In this document: piece by piece, positions 44,736 to 55,592 of the stretch
Layout of the letters: each line of letters begins with the position of its first letter
Numbering within the stretch: position 1 is the stretch's first letter
DNA from: Periconia sp. R9002
Lineage: Eukaryota; Ascomycota; Dothideomycetes; Pleosporales; Periconiaceae
DNA length: 64,000 nucleotides
Assembly: GCA_023627715.1 (NCBI GenBank)
Contig: JAMAHW010000003.1
Span: forward strand, 434,001-498,000
Reading direction: 5' to 3'
The notes under the pieces: generated by a model
Databases searched by the model: none
Told to the model about the DNA's origin: nothing
What the model saw: only the letters and a program-made list of their open reading frames with translations
Program-made: the position numbers and the translations under genes

Positions 44736-46222
44736 CGTGCTGTAGCAGGCTCTCAGTTATCTCTAGGCGGGCGATACGGATGATGTCGTATGATATGCCG
44801 CAGTCGTATGTCCTTGCAGGTTTTTGGGATTTGATAGTGACAGTTGGGTATGTCAGGACCGTGAATACCAAGTAAGTAAATGCGTTCCTTCACGAGCGAG
44901 TGATGAGTAGGATTGATAGTATGGTATGATTTTGTAAGTCGGGGTAACAATCTTTGTTTTTAAGTAGGCGTTTGATGTGGCGAAGAACTGAGGCCTCCTT
45001 TGGGCAATAGTAACGTGAGTCACCGTGAATAGCAAGTAAGGCGGTCGAGTGTCGTAGTTGCCTAATTCACTGCGGCTCAGGTAGGCAATGACGACAGAAG
45101 GCTTGTTTTGTAAATCTGGAGGATCGCTAGAGCACAGACGAATGCGCTGAAGGCAGTCTATATAATACTCGGGTAGCTCCCGCCCCTCGTTTCCAATGCG
45201 TACGCCGTAAACGTTGCTCAGATGCTTAGCGCCACATCCCGCATTTATACCCTCCCTGCCACGAGGCTCATACGCACGGGGCTGGCGCAGCCCAACCGGA
45301 GAGCAAGATTTTAGTTTCATTGTATGCACAGCGAGGGAGTGAAGACCGAATTAGAAAACACCAACTGTGCCGGCATCCGGCCCCGTGTTGTACAGCGTGG
45401 TCGCCGTGGTGGATGCGAGCATTTGGGGGCCGACAAACACAGGCTTAGCCAATCAGATGCAGAGCAGCTGCTGCGCCTCGAAAGTGGTAGGTCAGCAGTC
45501 CCTCGTCTACAAGTGAAGCTGAAGCTGAGAGCCCGCTTTGCATTTTGAGCCTCAAGTGAGGAAGGATTGTACAGCGTACGGTATCATCAACCTTGTCAAG
45601 TGTCACATAGCTACATGTTACGGCCGTGGGAGCAGGCGATTTATTACTCATTTGACCATCTGATAGGTCCCTCTGTTACCGCCGGTAATGGGGCAAGACA
45701 TGAATCAAAGTGAGGGACTTTTTCCAAGTCCATGTCGACCATCCATCCACCAACGTGGATATTCAGTCATGCGACCAACGTACGCCTATCCTCATGCATG
45801 CAGGCCAATTTGAGATATGGTTCAGAGGTTCTGTCTTGCGTCATAAGAATACTGTTAGATTAGGCAGTCGAATTTCAGAAAAAGGTACTTGACCAAGATT
45901 TTGAAGGCTGTAAGGTCCATAGTACGAGCGCGGTGGCCAAACTGGATTCGAATGACAAATCAAAGCGAGGCTTTCATCTGGTCAGGTCTTGTACGGCTGC
46001 CTGCTGCAATATTGTTCGTGGCAAAGGGCGCATACGGTCAACTCTCTTGAATACCAATGAGGGATTTATCGAAACCGCGTGGTCGTAAATAGTTCCCGCA
46101 TTTGAAGAGTACAGCAGTGAGCAAGGGGGAATGCAAGGGGTACGAAGTTCTCCCATAAAACGGTGCCCAATTTGGAATATTACCAGTTCGCATCTAGTGT
46201 AAGATTCAACGAGCCGTGGTCA
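44736..46222. other. Intergenic, decayed-looking
   Basis: 1.5 kb with no supportable gene. The sequence cttactt-g-tattcacggt occurs twice (44866-44885 and 45021-45040, opposite orientation to the ORFs). A minus ORF (45329-44853) has no family motif. Confidence 0.4.
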
Positions 46223-46892
46223 TCATGCTTCAGCCTTGTGTGCGTCTGATTTAGCATCTGATCGATACAATCTATACACCAACGTGTCCCTTAACCCCAA
46301 GATAGGATTGTCAAAATCCTTCTCTCTCTTCTCGTGCAGTTGAAACCCTGCTTTCTCCAACACATTTTGACTTGCCACAAGTTCCGGATCCGTATGCGCC
46401 TCTGCAAACTCATACATTTCGTTTGCGCCGCCAGAAAAGTGGTTGAAAAAGAGGGGCATGAATGCTCGTAGGGCTTCAGTCGCATAGCCTTGCCCCCAGT
46501 AATTGACATTGAACATGTAGCCAACTTCTGGAGCTCGCACAGCCCCAACCAGTCCGATGACTCGAGGGGCAGTGCCTGTGTTGGAAGGCGGCGGATGAAG
46601 AAGCTCAACAACAAAGTTCCAGCAATTCTCGCGGTCAAAACAACCCTGAATCCAGGCTTTCGATACCTCGACATCGGCTGAAGGAAGCAAAGGGCTTATC
46701 AGGCCGTCAGTCAGGCTCGCCAAGTCCATAAACGTCGCAAAAATATAGTAAAAAAAGGTTAAACTCTTACGTATGCTTCATGATGTCTGGTTGGCTGCGC
46801 ATGAGCATAATATCTTCCGCGTCTTCCATACGCAACGGCCTAATCAAGAGCCTTTCCGTCGTAGCCGTAATGCTGGGATCAACCACCACCAT
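46223..46892 (-). CDS. GNAT-family N-acetyltransferase
   Basis: Two exons: 46892-46771 and 46715-46223, about 204 aa. The start MVVVDPSITATTERLLIRPL and the following RMEDAEDIMLMRSQPDIMKH are typical of RimJ-like GNATs. The acetyl-CoA loop region reads GYMFNVNYWGQGYATEALRA (the Q/RxxGxG/A pattern), and the C-terminal NVLEKAGFQLHEKREKDF matches beta6-alpha4 of this branch. Donor GTAAGA and acceptor GAG give a 55-bp intron; the acceptor is less common but is the only one that keeps frame. Substrate unknown. It diverges from RFT1 over about 300 bp. Confidence 0.8.
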
Positions 46893-47196
46893 TTTGCTTG
46901 GTTCCTCCAAAATCCAAGAGTAGAAAATAGAAAAACATGTTCCGGTGGGCAGTCTGTTGTATTTGAATACTCAATTCGGGGAGCGCAAACCTGATGTAGC
47001 CGCGTAGGCGGCAAAGATCCCGCGGCTTGCTCCAAACTGGCAATGCTTTAACCTGTTTCAGACACCGACTTTCCTCCACCAACAATGGACAACTCAGCTC
47101 CTCCACTATCATCTCAACAACTACATGTCGGCCAAAGACACATCAGTCGCCATCTAATCCTTGCCGTCCCTTGCTCCGAAGGGCGCCCCGCCCCCA
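46893..47196. promoter_or_regulatory. Shared divergent promoter of the GNAT gene and RFT1
   Basis: 304 bp separate two divergent starts. No conserved element was recognised. Confidence 0.5.
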
Positions 47197-48825
47197 ATGT
47201 CCACTTCCATCCTCTCCGCGTCCGCAAAGGGCGCCACTTTTCTGATCGGCCTGCAAGTCGCTTCCCGAGCCCTGACTTTCGCCGTCAATCAAGTGGTCCT
47301 CCGTTTTTTGTACCCTGAAATTTTGGGTTTATCGGCGCAACTCGAGTTGTTCTCCATCTCAGCCCTTTACTTTGCACGCGAGAGTCTGCGTGTAGCGCTG
47401 CAACGTCAAGCTCATGGAACGCAAGCTGTAATCAACCTTTCGTACCTAGCTGTGTTCTTCGGTGTCCCTCTGATATACGGCCTCGCCATCCTATGTCTCC
47501 GTTCAGAAACTCTCACCGTTCCGTACTTTGTTGATGCCTTGAGTCTTTATTGTCTGGCTACTTTCCTCGAACTCTTGACCGAGCCCGCATTCTCCGCCGT
47601 GCAGCAGAAGTTGCTGTACAAAATTCGTGCCTATGCCGAAGGAGTGGCTACAGTGTCGAGATGTTTTGGCACTTGTGGAAGCGTATTTTTGGCTTCGCAC
47701 TATGGGCTTGATGTTGGAGTGTTGCCTTTTGCGATAGGGCAATTGATGTATTCTCTCGCTCTCTTGTCCGTGTACGCCTGGAAGACGTGGCCTATAGCAA
47801 GAAAAGACGGTTTTTCCTTGTTACCAAGGCAGATACCGTCAACAAAAGAGGCGCCGGTGATTCTCAACCATTTTTCAGTGCCTTTACTACGTCTTACAGC
47901 TTCTCTTACCCTACAGTCCACGTTCAAATACATTTTGACACAAGGCGACTCTCTCCTCATCACGTCATTAGCATCTCTCGCAGACCAAGGGGCCTATGCT
48001 CTAGCTTCCAATTACGGAGGGCTCGTGGCCCGTATGATTTTCCAGCCCATCGAAGAGAGCAGCCGGAATCTCTTTGCCAAACTCTGCGCCGACATTCCGC
48101 CGCTCCCAGCCTCTGCTTCCAAAAACGATGATAAGACTCAAAAGGCATCGCTTCAGCAGGCCCGGAAAGTACTCGCCATAACCTTGCACCTATACAGTCT
48201 TCTTTCAGTATTTGCGCTCACTCTCGGTCCAACTCTCGCGCCACTCCTTCTCTCCCTTGTGGCCGGGTCCCGCTGGTCATCGACCGAAGCATCGAGCGTA
48301 CTCTCCACCTACTGCTACTATATCCCATTCCTCGCCATCAACGGTGTGAGCGAAGCTTTCGTTGCCGCCGTAGCCACTAGTACACAACTCTACACACAAT
48401 CTCTATCCATGGGTTTCTTCTTCGTACTGTTCGCAGGTAGCGCGTGGTTCTTTATCGCACAGCTAGGCTGGGGAGGCAGCGGAGTTGTAGCTGCCAACAC
48501 GGTAAACATGGGCCTGAGGATTGTGTGGAACCTGTGGTTTGTGAAAGGGTGGTTTGCTGAGAGAAGAGAGGAGTGGCAGCTTGCCGATGTGCTTCCGAGT
48601 ATTACGACAGTGGCAGCAGCGCCGCTGGTGCCGTACCTGCTTCAGCTGAAGCCGGGAGGGGCTTATTTGAGCAGATTCGGGGTGATTGGAGAATTGGTTA
48701 GTGCTGGAATGGTTGCTGCTCCTTTCGTAGTGTACGTTTTGGTTTGTGAGAGGGCCTTTTTGAAGGAGTGTTATTATATGCTGAGACCGCCCTCGAAAGC
48801 TTCAAACGCTAAGAAAACGCGGTAG
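47197..48825 (+). CDS. RFT1: Rft1, oligosaccharide (Man5GlcNAc2-PP-Dol) translocation protein
   Basis: Single exon, 542 aa from ATG 47197 ([20 protein letters not shown]). Multi-spanning ER membrane protein of the MOP flippase superfamily, with about 12 hydrophobic segments. Family features: [20 protein letters not shown] in TM1, [20 protein letters not shown] and [20 protein letters not shown] (MATE/MVF-like), and [15 protein letters not shown], a strongly conserved Rft1 motif. It is required for N-glycan precursor assembly; whether it is itself the flippase is disputed. Length agrees with other fungal Rft1 proteins. Confidence 0.93.
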   Translation: MSTSILSASAKGATFLIGLQVASRALTFAVNQVVLRFLYPEILGLSAQLELFSISALYFARESLRVALQRQAHGTQAVINLSYLAVFFGVPLIYGLAILCLRSETLTVPYFVDALSLYCLATFLELLTEPAFSAVQQKLLYKIRAYAEGVATVSRCFGTCGSVFLASHYGLDVGVLPFAIGQLMYSLALLSVYAWKTWPIARKDGFSLLPRQIPSTKEAPVILNHFSVPLLRLTASLTLQSTFKYILTQGDSLLITSLASLADQGAYALASNYGGLVARMIFQPIEESSRNLFAKLCADIPPLPASASKNDDKTQKASLQQARKVLAITLHLYSLLSVFALTLGPTLAPLLLSLVAGSRWSSTEASSVLSTYCYYIPFLAINGVSEAFVAAVATSTQLYTQSLSMGFFFVLFAGSAWFFIAQLGWGGSGVVAANTVNMGLRIVWNLWFVKGWFAERREEWQLADVLPSITTVAAAPLVPYLLQLKPGGAYLSRFGVIGELVSAGMVAAPFVVYVLVCERAFLKECYYMLRPPSKASNAKKTR

Positions 48826-49034
48826 ACAATATTTACTCGAGGTTATACAGAGAGACTGTTGTAATTTGGCAAATATATAGATTTACTCATGCTAAATTGA
48901 TTTTCTTGCATATTTGACGAAACTTGTTGAACACGTGAATTACCAACATGAGGTCGAAGCACTATGCCTCACAGTGAAAATCAGTCCAGATACAACTATT
49001 GTACCACATCATCCCGAACTGATTAAACCATATG

Positions 49035-49148
49035 TACAGGGGTCACACGTCGGGAAGACACTATCGGTCAGCTGGCGTTCTTTACAAATCAGAGCAAGCG
49101 GACACACATTGCAGAACCTCTAATTCGCAGAACTCTTCAGCTCTCCAT
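49035..49148. mobile_element. Diverged, truncated relative of the dim-2 MITE
   Basis: Starting at a TA (49035), blocks align in the same order as the 35-kb element: TACAG(ag)GGGT-ACACG-CGGGA, CTATCGG..AGCT, TT-CAAATCAGA and CTAATT-G-AGAA. The left terminal repeat is recognisable with several changes; the right terminal repeat is missing. Many differences are transitions. Confidence 0.55.
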
Positions 49149-50092
49149 ACCATCGAAGGCAGCCATTTAGGAAAAATTCGTCATTGTGGGTTGCTGGTTT
49201 TAAGGTTAAGACTGGTGACTCATCACCGATCCCATGGTTCCGACACCATCCAGCTTCAACAACCTTTCACTAGACACACTTCACGGTCGTAGGCACCCAA
49301 GGCACGTGCCAGACAGCAATATCTACCTAAGTAGACAACTAGAAAGAGAATATAGATGACTAATCGAATGCAAACCTCGACATATAAAAGCAGCATTATC
49401 TAGAGTCTATATTGTTCTTTCGGATTGTGCACTCAACCCCACCACCACCACCACTGATCGACCAACAATTTCATTGCTGGGAGACATTCGTGTCGACACT
49501 ATCAGTGGCAAGTGTTCTCTCTAACACTTGAGGTATGTATCTCAGCTTCCTTTCCCTTGTCAAAATATACATCTTCTAACGAGACAATAGAGATTTGTGT
49601 CGAGCACGCTGCGGTTATTATCCTCGCGAGGAGGACTGTGAGCATCACCAAGCACGACATCGCCCCTCCCCACGGCTCCTCGGTCCCGGACTTTCCAGAG
49701 TGAAAAATTTCCCGGCTCCGATTTTGCATTGCGGAAGATCTGGCGGTGAAGATCGAGGACGTCACAACTACAATCTCGCCTTCCTTTTTCGAAAAAAAAA
49801 AGTGAATCACCTACCTTCCTCCCCGTGTATTTCTGCCTTCTGTGGGCGTGTACTAACATTCACAGATGGCAGAATTCAGGGAATTTCGTTTTCAAAGCTA
49901 CCCTGTCTCTTCCTAAACGCTTGCATTTATATCTCCCCTCCGCGTGGGTCAGATGAAGGCAGTCACTTGCGGAAACACTTTTGGAAGCGGTTGTATTGGT
50001 ATCGATGATCAGCTTTTGCTAAGCTGTTCCCTCTTTTCTCTCCCTTGGGCGTGCTCTGCGAACCCATTCAGGTTGCAGCTGAATAGGCCACA
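49149..50092. other. Intergenic, decayed zone
   Basis: A TATA-like TATAAAAG lies at about 49382-49389, followed 130 bp later by a clean donor/acceptor pair (GTATGT near 49533, AG near 49591), but the enclosed frames carry stops or no ATG. No gene can be supported. Confidence 0.35.
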
Positions 50093-50756
50093 TCACACCC
50101 CATTGCCACACCTTCCTTCCCTTTGTATTGTTACTCGTTGATTCGCGCGATTACTCGGAGCCAACTTCGATTTATTGATGCCCTTCTCAGCAGATTTCGT
50201 ATCTTCCAGGGAAAGCTTTGAGCGGTTACCCAGAGCCCATATCAAGCTCATCATGCCCTGCTTAAGACCAGTGCTGGTGGGTGGGCTTGACTTTGAGGAC
50301 TTGGGTAATGCAGAAGGACTGCTGCTTAGCCCTGAAAGACTATTGTCACCGAGGAACGTGACCCTGTTGTCATATCGACGTATATCCTCGTCCTGCATAT
50401 CATCGTCCATGTTGTCTGGCTCTACATGGCTCCGTTTCGGTCCCCCCTTTTTTTCCCCCTACAACCTCCTTTGTGAACTCAATCAGCGGCAACTGAATGA
50501 GTCACCTCTTTTCTCCTCCTACTTCTTCCCTCCCTTCGTCTCCTTCCTTCTTTCCCTGGTGTTGTTTAGCATCAGCTGTGGTTAAGGGTGTTGAGGCTTA
50601 CATTGTGAGCCGAGATGGCTCGAGATTAGTTGTTGTCGTTTTTCCGAGTTTGACGCTGAGGTCGATATTCCTCATATTGAGGTTGAGGTCGATGCCGAGG
50701 CCCACACCCACGGTGAGGCGGATAGGGATTTTTGAGAGGATCTTCAGGAAAGACAT
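50093..50756 (-). CDS. Tentative small two-exon hypothetical gene
   Basis: ATG at 50756, preceded by a CAAA/CTCA-rich leader typical of fungal 5' UTRs. Exon 1 reads MSFLKILSKIPIRLTVGVGL and IDLNLNMRNIDLSVKLGK, then meets a good donor GTAAGC near 50602. A second open segment, ending at the stop 50095-50093, reads EPDNMDDDMQDEDIRRYDNR and TGLKQGMMSLIWALGNRSKL. The acceptor is not resolved; GAG near 50431 keeps frame. The first exon is amphipathic with alternating hydrophobic residues. I do not recognise a family. Confidence 0.33.
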
Positions 50757-51447
50757 ATGGAATGGTTTGAAGGATGGTTTGAGTTTGAGTGAATTTGAGT
50801 GAAGGAGTGCGTGGGTGGGCGATCACCCTCGATATCCTCAAACTTCCGACCCCTCGCGATTCGCGGCTGCCGCCCATATACGAACTCGGCAGATTGAACA
50901 CCGGCCCAGCGGTCAGCAACATCGTTGCTTTCATCGTACAACTCAGGACCGACAAGAAAGACACTGCCGTACAGCTGGACAACAGGCAGGTGGTAAGATT
51001 GTGGTGGAAAAATGCACGTCCCTAGCCAAGGACGTTACCTGAGATCCAAACCAGTGTTGATACCGTGACTGATTACACCAATCAATTGCGGAGAAGAAAA
51101 CACTTCCGGCTTTCGATTCACCGGATAGGAATGACGAAATGATGAACTCAGCCGACCAACGCGAAAGAACGACCTTCACCCGATCGTATCAATCCATTTC
51201 CACACAATGTGTTTCCATGGATGGCGTGTTTGTATCGACTTGGCCTTGAGCGCGTAGCAGACCGGATGAATCGCAAGGGAGAAAGATATCTTGAAAAGGA
51301 ATCCTGCCCGATTGGCAAATTCCTGTACGAGGCCGGCCGCCTCGAGAGGAACTACAAAAGCTATTGCACATGGAGCAGTGTAAATTGTTGGTGGCCTTGG
51401 CCTTTCCTTTCTCCTTCCACGTTGCAGCTGCCGACTTGGTGCTGTCC
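50757..51447. other. Decayed zone without supportable gene
   Basis: Overlapping open frames on both strands, none with a known motif. The plus frame 50789-51025 (SNIVAFIVQLRTDKKDTAVQ) and 51209-51366 (GKFLYEAGRLERNY) have a coding look but no start-to-stop model. Confidence 0.35.
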
Positions 51448-51579
51448 ATATACCCGCGCACTTGTCTCAGCTGCTCCAACCACAACCTGTTCTACGCTTC
51501 GTGCAAGTGGGCTCGGTCGCTTGCACGAAGCGTAGAACAGGTTGTGGTTGGAGCAGCTGAGAAAAGTGCGCGAGTATAT
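51448..51579. repeat. Inverted repeat, 60-bp arms, 12-bp spacer
   Basis: Left arm 51448-51507 and right arm 51520-51579 are complementary at 58 of 60 positions; the spacer is TGGGCTCGGTCG. The transcript would fold into a long hairpin. The sequence is not similar to the other two inverted repeats nearby. Confidence 0.92.
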
Positions 51580-51855
51580 CCGGAGACACTGTTGAGGAGG
51601 GATTGAACACGAAGTCGAACTCGGTTGGCGCCAAAGAAAACGACTGCGGTTGGGCGATACCTATGTGATGGAGTGTGTTTTGAAATGAGAGAGATATGTC
51701 GATGTTGTGGGCAGCCTTATCACCGCACGATTCACCCCTCCTGGGTGTTTGGTGCCGTCAGCCTGAACCGTATCTCGTATTTCGGTGCCCTGGACGATGG
51801 TGAACAAGTTGGGCGTTTATGGATCAGAGGACATCTAACCTCTCGAGCAGGCATT

Positions 51856-51968
51856 CTTGCGGGCCCATGAGGCATACATATCTCCCGGAAGTCCAACCTG
51901 ATGGGATTGGATCACAGTCACATCAGGTTGGACTTCCGGGAGATATGTATGCCTCATGGGCCCGCAAG
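51856..51968. repeat. Perfect inverted repeat, 48-bp arms, 17-bp spacer
   Basis: Arms 51856-51903 and 51921-51968 are exactly complementary. No TA or other target duplication is evident outside the arms, so this does not look like a standard TIR element. Confidence 0.95.
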
Positions 51969-52270
51969 ACCACCCCCCCATTCCATGAGTTTTGAGGAGG
52001 ATGACGAGATCGATTCAGCGGATGAGAGCGAGAAAATCGTGATCACACGCCCAAGTGCTGATGCCAGGATGACATTTGGTGAACATAAGGGACTTTCGTT
52101 TGATCGTTTATTCGAGCTCGTTGGTTCGTTTGATGGTTTGTTTTTGTCGCTGGCAGTGGGACCTGTGGGAGAATGAAATGAAGAGTGTTGAAAGGTGCCC
52201 TAGCACTTTCACCTTGACAGCGGGGTTGTACATCCAGAGGTATTGTTGAAAAAGCCGCGAGAAAGGATGA

Positions 52271-52577
52271 AATGAATGTGATCTGTTTTTGTCGATTGTC
52301 TGGAGCAATAGCTCCAAGCCCTGGCAGCAACACGGCCAGCTTGCCCAACTGCTCGGCGGCAACACCATCACGGACGCCGTCAAAACGATCATCCACGGCA
52401 TCGACCATTCGACGGAGCACATTCGCCTGACCGAGACACAAGCGTTACAGATGAGAGCGAAATGACTTGCTTGCGGGCGATCACGAGACGAATCAGAGAC
52501 TGCGATCATTTGCATAGCTTGTTAAACCAAGCCAACATCGCTCGCAAGCACCCAGAGGTGTACCGACAGGGCTAGGC
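52271..52577 (+). pseudogene. Decayed coding segment, family unknown
   Basis: An open stretch 52271-52465 reads WSNSSKPWQQHGQLAQLLGG, then TDAVKTIIHGIDHSTEHIRL, and ends in a stop. It continues in another frame at 52468-52577 (CLRAITRRIRDCDHLHSLLN, then RKHPEVYRQG). Amino-acid composition and codon look are protein-like, but there is no ATG and a frame change is needed. No family was recognised. Confidence 0.4.
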
Positions 52578-52601
52578 CTAGCTGTTCTTATAACATCAAC
52601 G

Positions 52602-52835
52602 ATGGAAAGCCCATGCTTTATATGTTCGACTGCTCAATCGATGAGCAATACAGTCGCGAGTCGACAAAAGGAGCTTCTCGATATTGCAATATGGGCGGCG
52701 GACCTGGACCTAGACCTTCGCACTGAGTTGACGGCGGACGGCAGTATCGAGTGGATGCGGAAGATCCTCAGGATGGCGTACGCGGAATGGCAACGCAGGA
52801 ACAGGAGACAGAAGATGCTGGAGCAGATCGAGTAG
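52602..52835 (+). CDS. Short hypothetical ORF in the decayed zone
   Basis: 77 codons: MESPCFICSTAQSMSNTVAS, then LLDIAIWAADLDLDLRTELT and a basic helix YAEWQRRNRRQKMLEQIE. It directly follows the decayed segment 52271-52577 and may be its 3' part. No family recognised; could be a gene remnant. Confidence 0.3.
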   Translation: MESPCFICSTAQSMSNTVASRQKELLDIAIWAADLDLDLRTELTADGSIEWMRKILRMAYAEWQRRNRRQKMLEQIE

Positions 52836-52874
52836 GACGAGTAGTATAGGCGATGTTTGACTGGCAAGATGGCG

Positions 52875-52950
52875 CCAAGGCACTGGAGGTGTACGTTCAG
52901 GGTTGGCAATGGATTGTCGGTGGCAGCCGATCAAATCCAAATCCTACCCC
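52875..52950 (+). repeat. Coding-like direct repeat, copy 1
   Basis: Reads ALEVYVQGWQWIVGGSRSNP. It matches 53408-53486 over about 76 bp with two small indels and several C/T or G/A differences. Confidence 0.75.
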
Positions 52951-52993
52951 TACACCCCAACAGGCACTGATCGCGATCAAAATCAACGAACAA

Positions 52994-53011
52994 CCCCCCC
53001 CCCCCCCCCCC
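52994..53011 (+). repeat. C18 homopolymer
   Basis: Eighteen consecutive C residues. Length is prone to sequencing error. Confidence 0.9.
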
Positions 53012-53283
53012 TCCCTCAACCCTCCCCTTCTGTGTGACCTTGGGGGTCACGGAGCATGATGCTAGTGTGAGTACGTACAGCATCAAGAGGTCGCAGAGTG
53101 GGTCTCCGAGGGCTGATTCCAGGGTGACATGGATGACGTTGTAGTGAAATTTGACGTTTCCGGCGCTTGACCCCAGCTGAGCCTCTCGGAAGCCTTGCTC
53201 GATGTTGGGCGGAATTGCTCGGAATGGAACCTCAAACGCCATCCGCTGTCGCATCCGGACACGGAGGGACTTTTTTTTGGTTT

Positions 53284-53309
53284 GGTTAGGGTTAGGTTAG
53301 GGTTAGGGG
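53284..53309 (+). repeat. Interstitial telomere-like tract
   Basis: GG-TTAGGG-TTAGG-TTAGGG-TTAGGGG: four units of the TTAGGG telomere repeat used by most filamentous fungi, one with a missing G. It lies well inside the window, with genes on both sides. Confidence 0.85.
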
Positions 53310-53330
53310 TCTCCCCCCGGACTACCGCAA

Positions 53331-53586
53331 CGGCGATTTACACTTGAGACCGGCCGTTCGTGATAGTATCGAAGAGATTACGGACGGAATCGCCCTCCTA
53401 GACGACGACCAGGTACTGGAGGTGTACTTTCAGGGTTGGCAATAGATCGTGATCGGTGACAGCCGATTAATTCTAAATCCTTCCCCGTTAGAACACCGCG
53501 CCCTGGCTTTCGTCGGACCGGCTTGCGATGATTTGATCGACGATTCGAACGTTGCACCTCAAGCTTCCGGCATTCCAATGCGGTAG
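53331..53586 (+). pseudogene. Coding-like segment with copy 2 of the repeat and an internal TAG
   Basis: An open frame reads NGDLHLRPAVRDSIEEITDG and ALLDDDQVLEVYFQGWQ, then meets TAG at 53444-53446, and continues open in the same frame (DSRLILNPSPLEHRALAFVG; ACDDLIDDSNVAPQ) to a second stop. In copy 1 (52875-52950) the codon at the same place is TGG. The TGG-to-TAG change is CpA to TpA on the other strand. No family recognised. Confidence 0.55.
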
Positions 53587-53670
53587 GGTAATGTCGCCGT
53601 GACCTGTGGAATGGTGGTCGTCGTCGAGGAAGAGCGGAGGACACCGGAATGGTACCGGGTACACGAAGAT

Positions 53671-53744
53671 GAGAGGGATTGGTAACGATGAATGGTAGAG
53701 AGGAAATCCTTCCTCTCTAGCATTCATCGCTACCGATCCCTCTC
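53671..53744. repeat. Inverted repeat, 35-bp arms, 4-bp loop
   Basis: Arms 53671-53705 and 53710-53744 are complementary at 32 of 35 positions, with loop ATCC. Confidence 0.88.
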
Positions 53745-55543
53745 AACTCACGATCCCATTCATTATCTTTGAACTTGTCTTCCACCCGCAATTCCACTGC
53801 CAGCACAGTCGGCCATGGCAAATCGACCGACCTGAGTGAACAGCACACACGATTTGAGTCCATGATGCTCGATCTGGAGGAGGATGTGAGATGTGAAGTG
53901 GAAATTGTGAGGACATCTTCCGCGATGACTGGGGGCAAGCCAGTCATAACCAAAAAAAGAAAATGTTGCGACGCGCGAAATGATTGAACAAAAGAAAATA
54001 GTAAGGAGTGTAAGCCATCGATGCAAGCGTTGGCAAATTGGTACACGATAGCAATACATGTAATTCACACAAGAAAAAAATCGTGCTCATACAAAACTCC
54101 TGACAGACCGTGACCGACCCGGGTCGGTAGTGATTGGAATCTCACCACCGCATTGTCGAAGATGGGAGGTAGTTCTCCGAGTTCTACTCGCTGATTTTTG
54201 GCGTCTTTATATACCTGAGGATGAAAGTCACGTGTGGTTCACTGATTAGGTAGTCCAGGCTTCGCTGCTGCCTACATGTACGCTTCCGCGTTGATCAAAA
54301 ACTGTTGAATTGTTGAGGATGTGATTTCTTTTCTTTTTTCTTTCGAACTTGATTATTGGAAGGGGTTACACCTATGATGTGTTCCGCTGGCTACTCCGGG
54401 TTACCGACCGCCCGAGCTATTTTATAGGATGATTCAAGTCTATGACACGTTCTTTGTAGAATTCTTTTGTATCGGATGTTATAGATGGTTCTAGGTATCG
54501 AGGGAGTAGATGACTCAGTGTGCAGACACTATTCGGAAGTTAGTTGAGTGAGTGTCTATTCCAAGAAGAAATCTATCCAGATTCTCATCTATATCTGTAC
54601 TGTAGGAGATGTACCCCACGTCACATGCAAAGATCCTACCCACAATTCATCATGCAAGAATAACAGTACTCAAGTAAATCGATGACCTACATGCAATTCA
54701 CTCACAAGTCTAACCATCCAAATCATCGTCGTCCAAAGCAAGTAGTTACCTACCCAGGAACTATTTGACGTCCATATCACAACGTACATACATACGTACC
54801 GTACATGCCAAAAAAGGGGTCCATGTTGGTAACAACCTCAAACCTCCAACCCATCCACGCACCTACATACCACCAAATCAAGAAAAATAACGCAGAAACC
54901 CTCCCACCATTAGAAAATACTACAAACCCCTAAAGTAAACCACTCGTCCCTTCCCGGCCGACAACCCCAAACACCCGAATGCCCAAACTCGCACGCGATA
55001 ACACGTGGGTACGCACCTAGCTATTCCGTTATGTAAAAGAGGGGTAATAGAAACTCCCCTCCAAAAACCTCCAAACCTCCAAACTCCACTAACGTTACCC
55101 CTCCATCGATCGATCCCCAAACCAAACAAACCCCAGACACCGTCCACATCATCAGCATCATCAATCGTGAACGTTCTCTACCATTCTACGGGGCGGCTTA
55201 ATCCTTGCCGCTAAATTTTCGTGCAGTGCCCCGCATTAAAACTTGATTTGTTTCAATTTCCTGGGGGTAATAGAAACGTTTTCTACACCACAGAACGCAG
55301 CATCCTTCCTTTCCCCCACCTCATTAAGCAATTCCGCCCAGAACCATTTTCTTCTCAAACCGAAAACGGGATCACGTCATCCGCGCATACACCGATCGTT
55401 TTTTAGTGTTGCTTGTGCGTTGGGTTTTTACGTTACGGATACTAGGTACCGTACATAGGCGCCTAGGCAAAGAGGAAGAAGGAGAGTGAGGGACAGTGCA
55501 TAGCGTCCCGTCGGGGGTTCTCGTGCACGAGTGAGTGAGTTGG

Positions 55544-55592
<49 letters not shown>

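Noticed and set aside
44853..45329. 158-codon minus ORF upstream of the patatin gene, with a NVYGVRI segment like patatin NVYGVKI
   Set aside because: The match covers about seven residues and the rest does not align. No catalytic motif is present, so a duplicated patatin fragment cannot be supported.
49597..49703. Possible histone-fold remnant (CVEHA...ARRTVSI..HDI pattern)
   Set aside because: The likeness to the H3/H4 C-terminus needs a six-residue insertion and stops soon after; no upstream histone exon is found. Judged chance.
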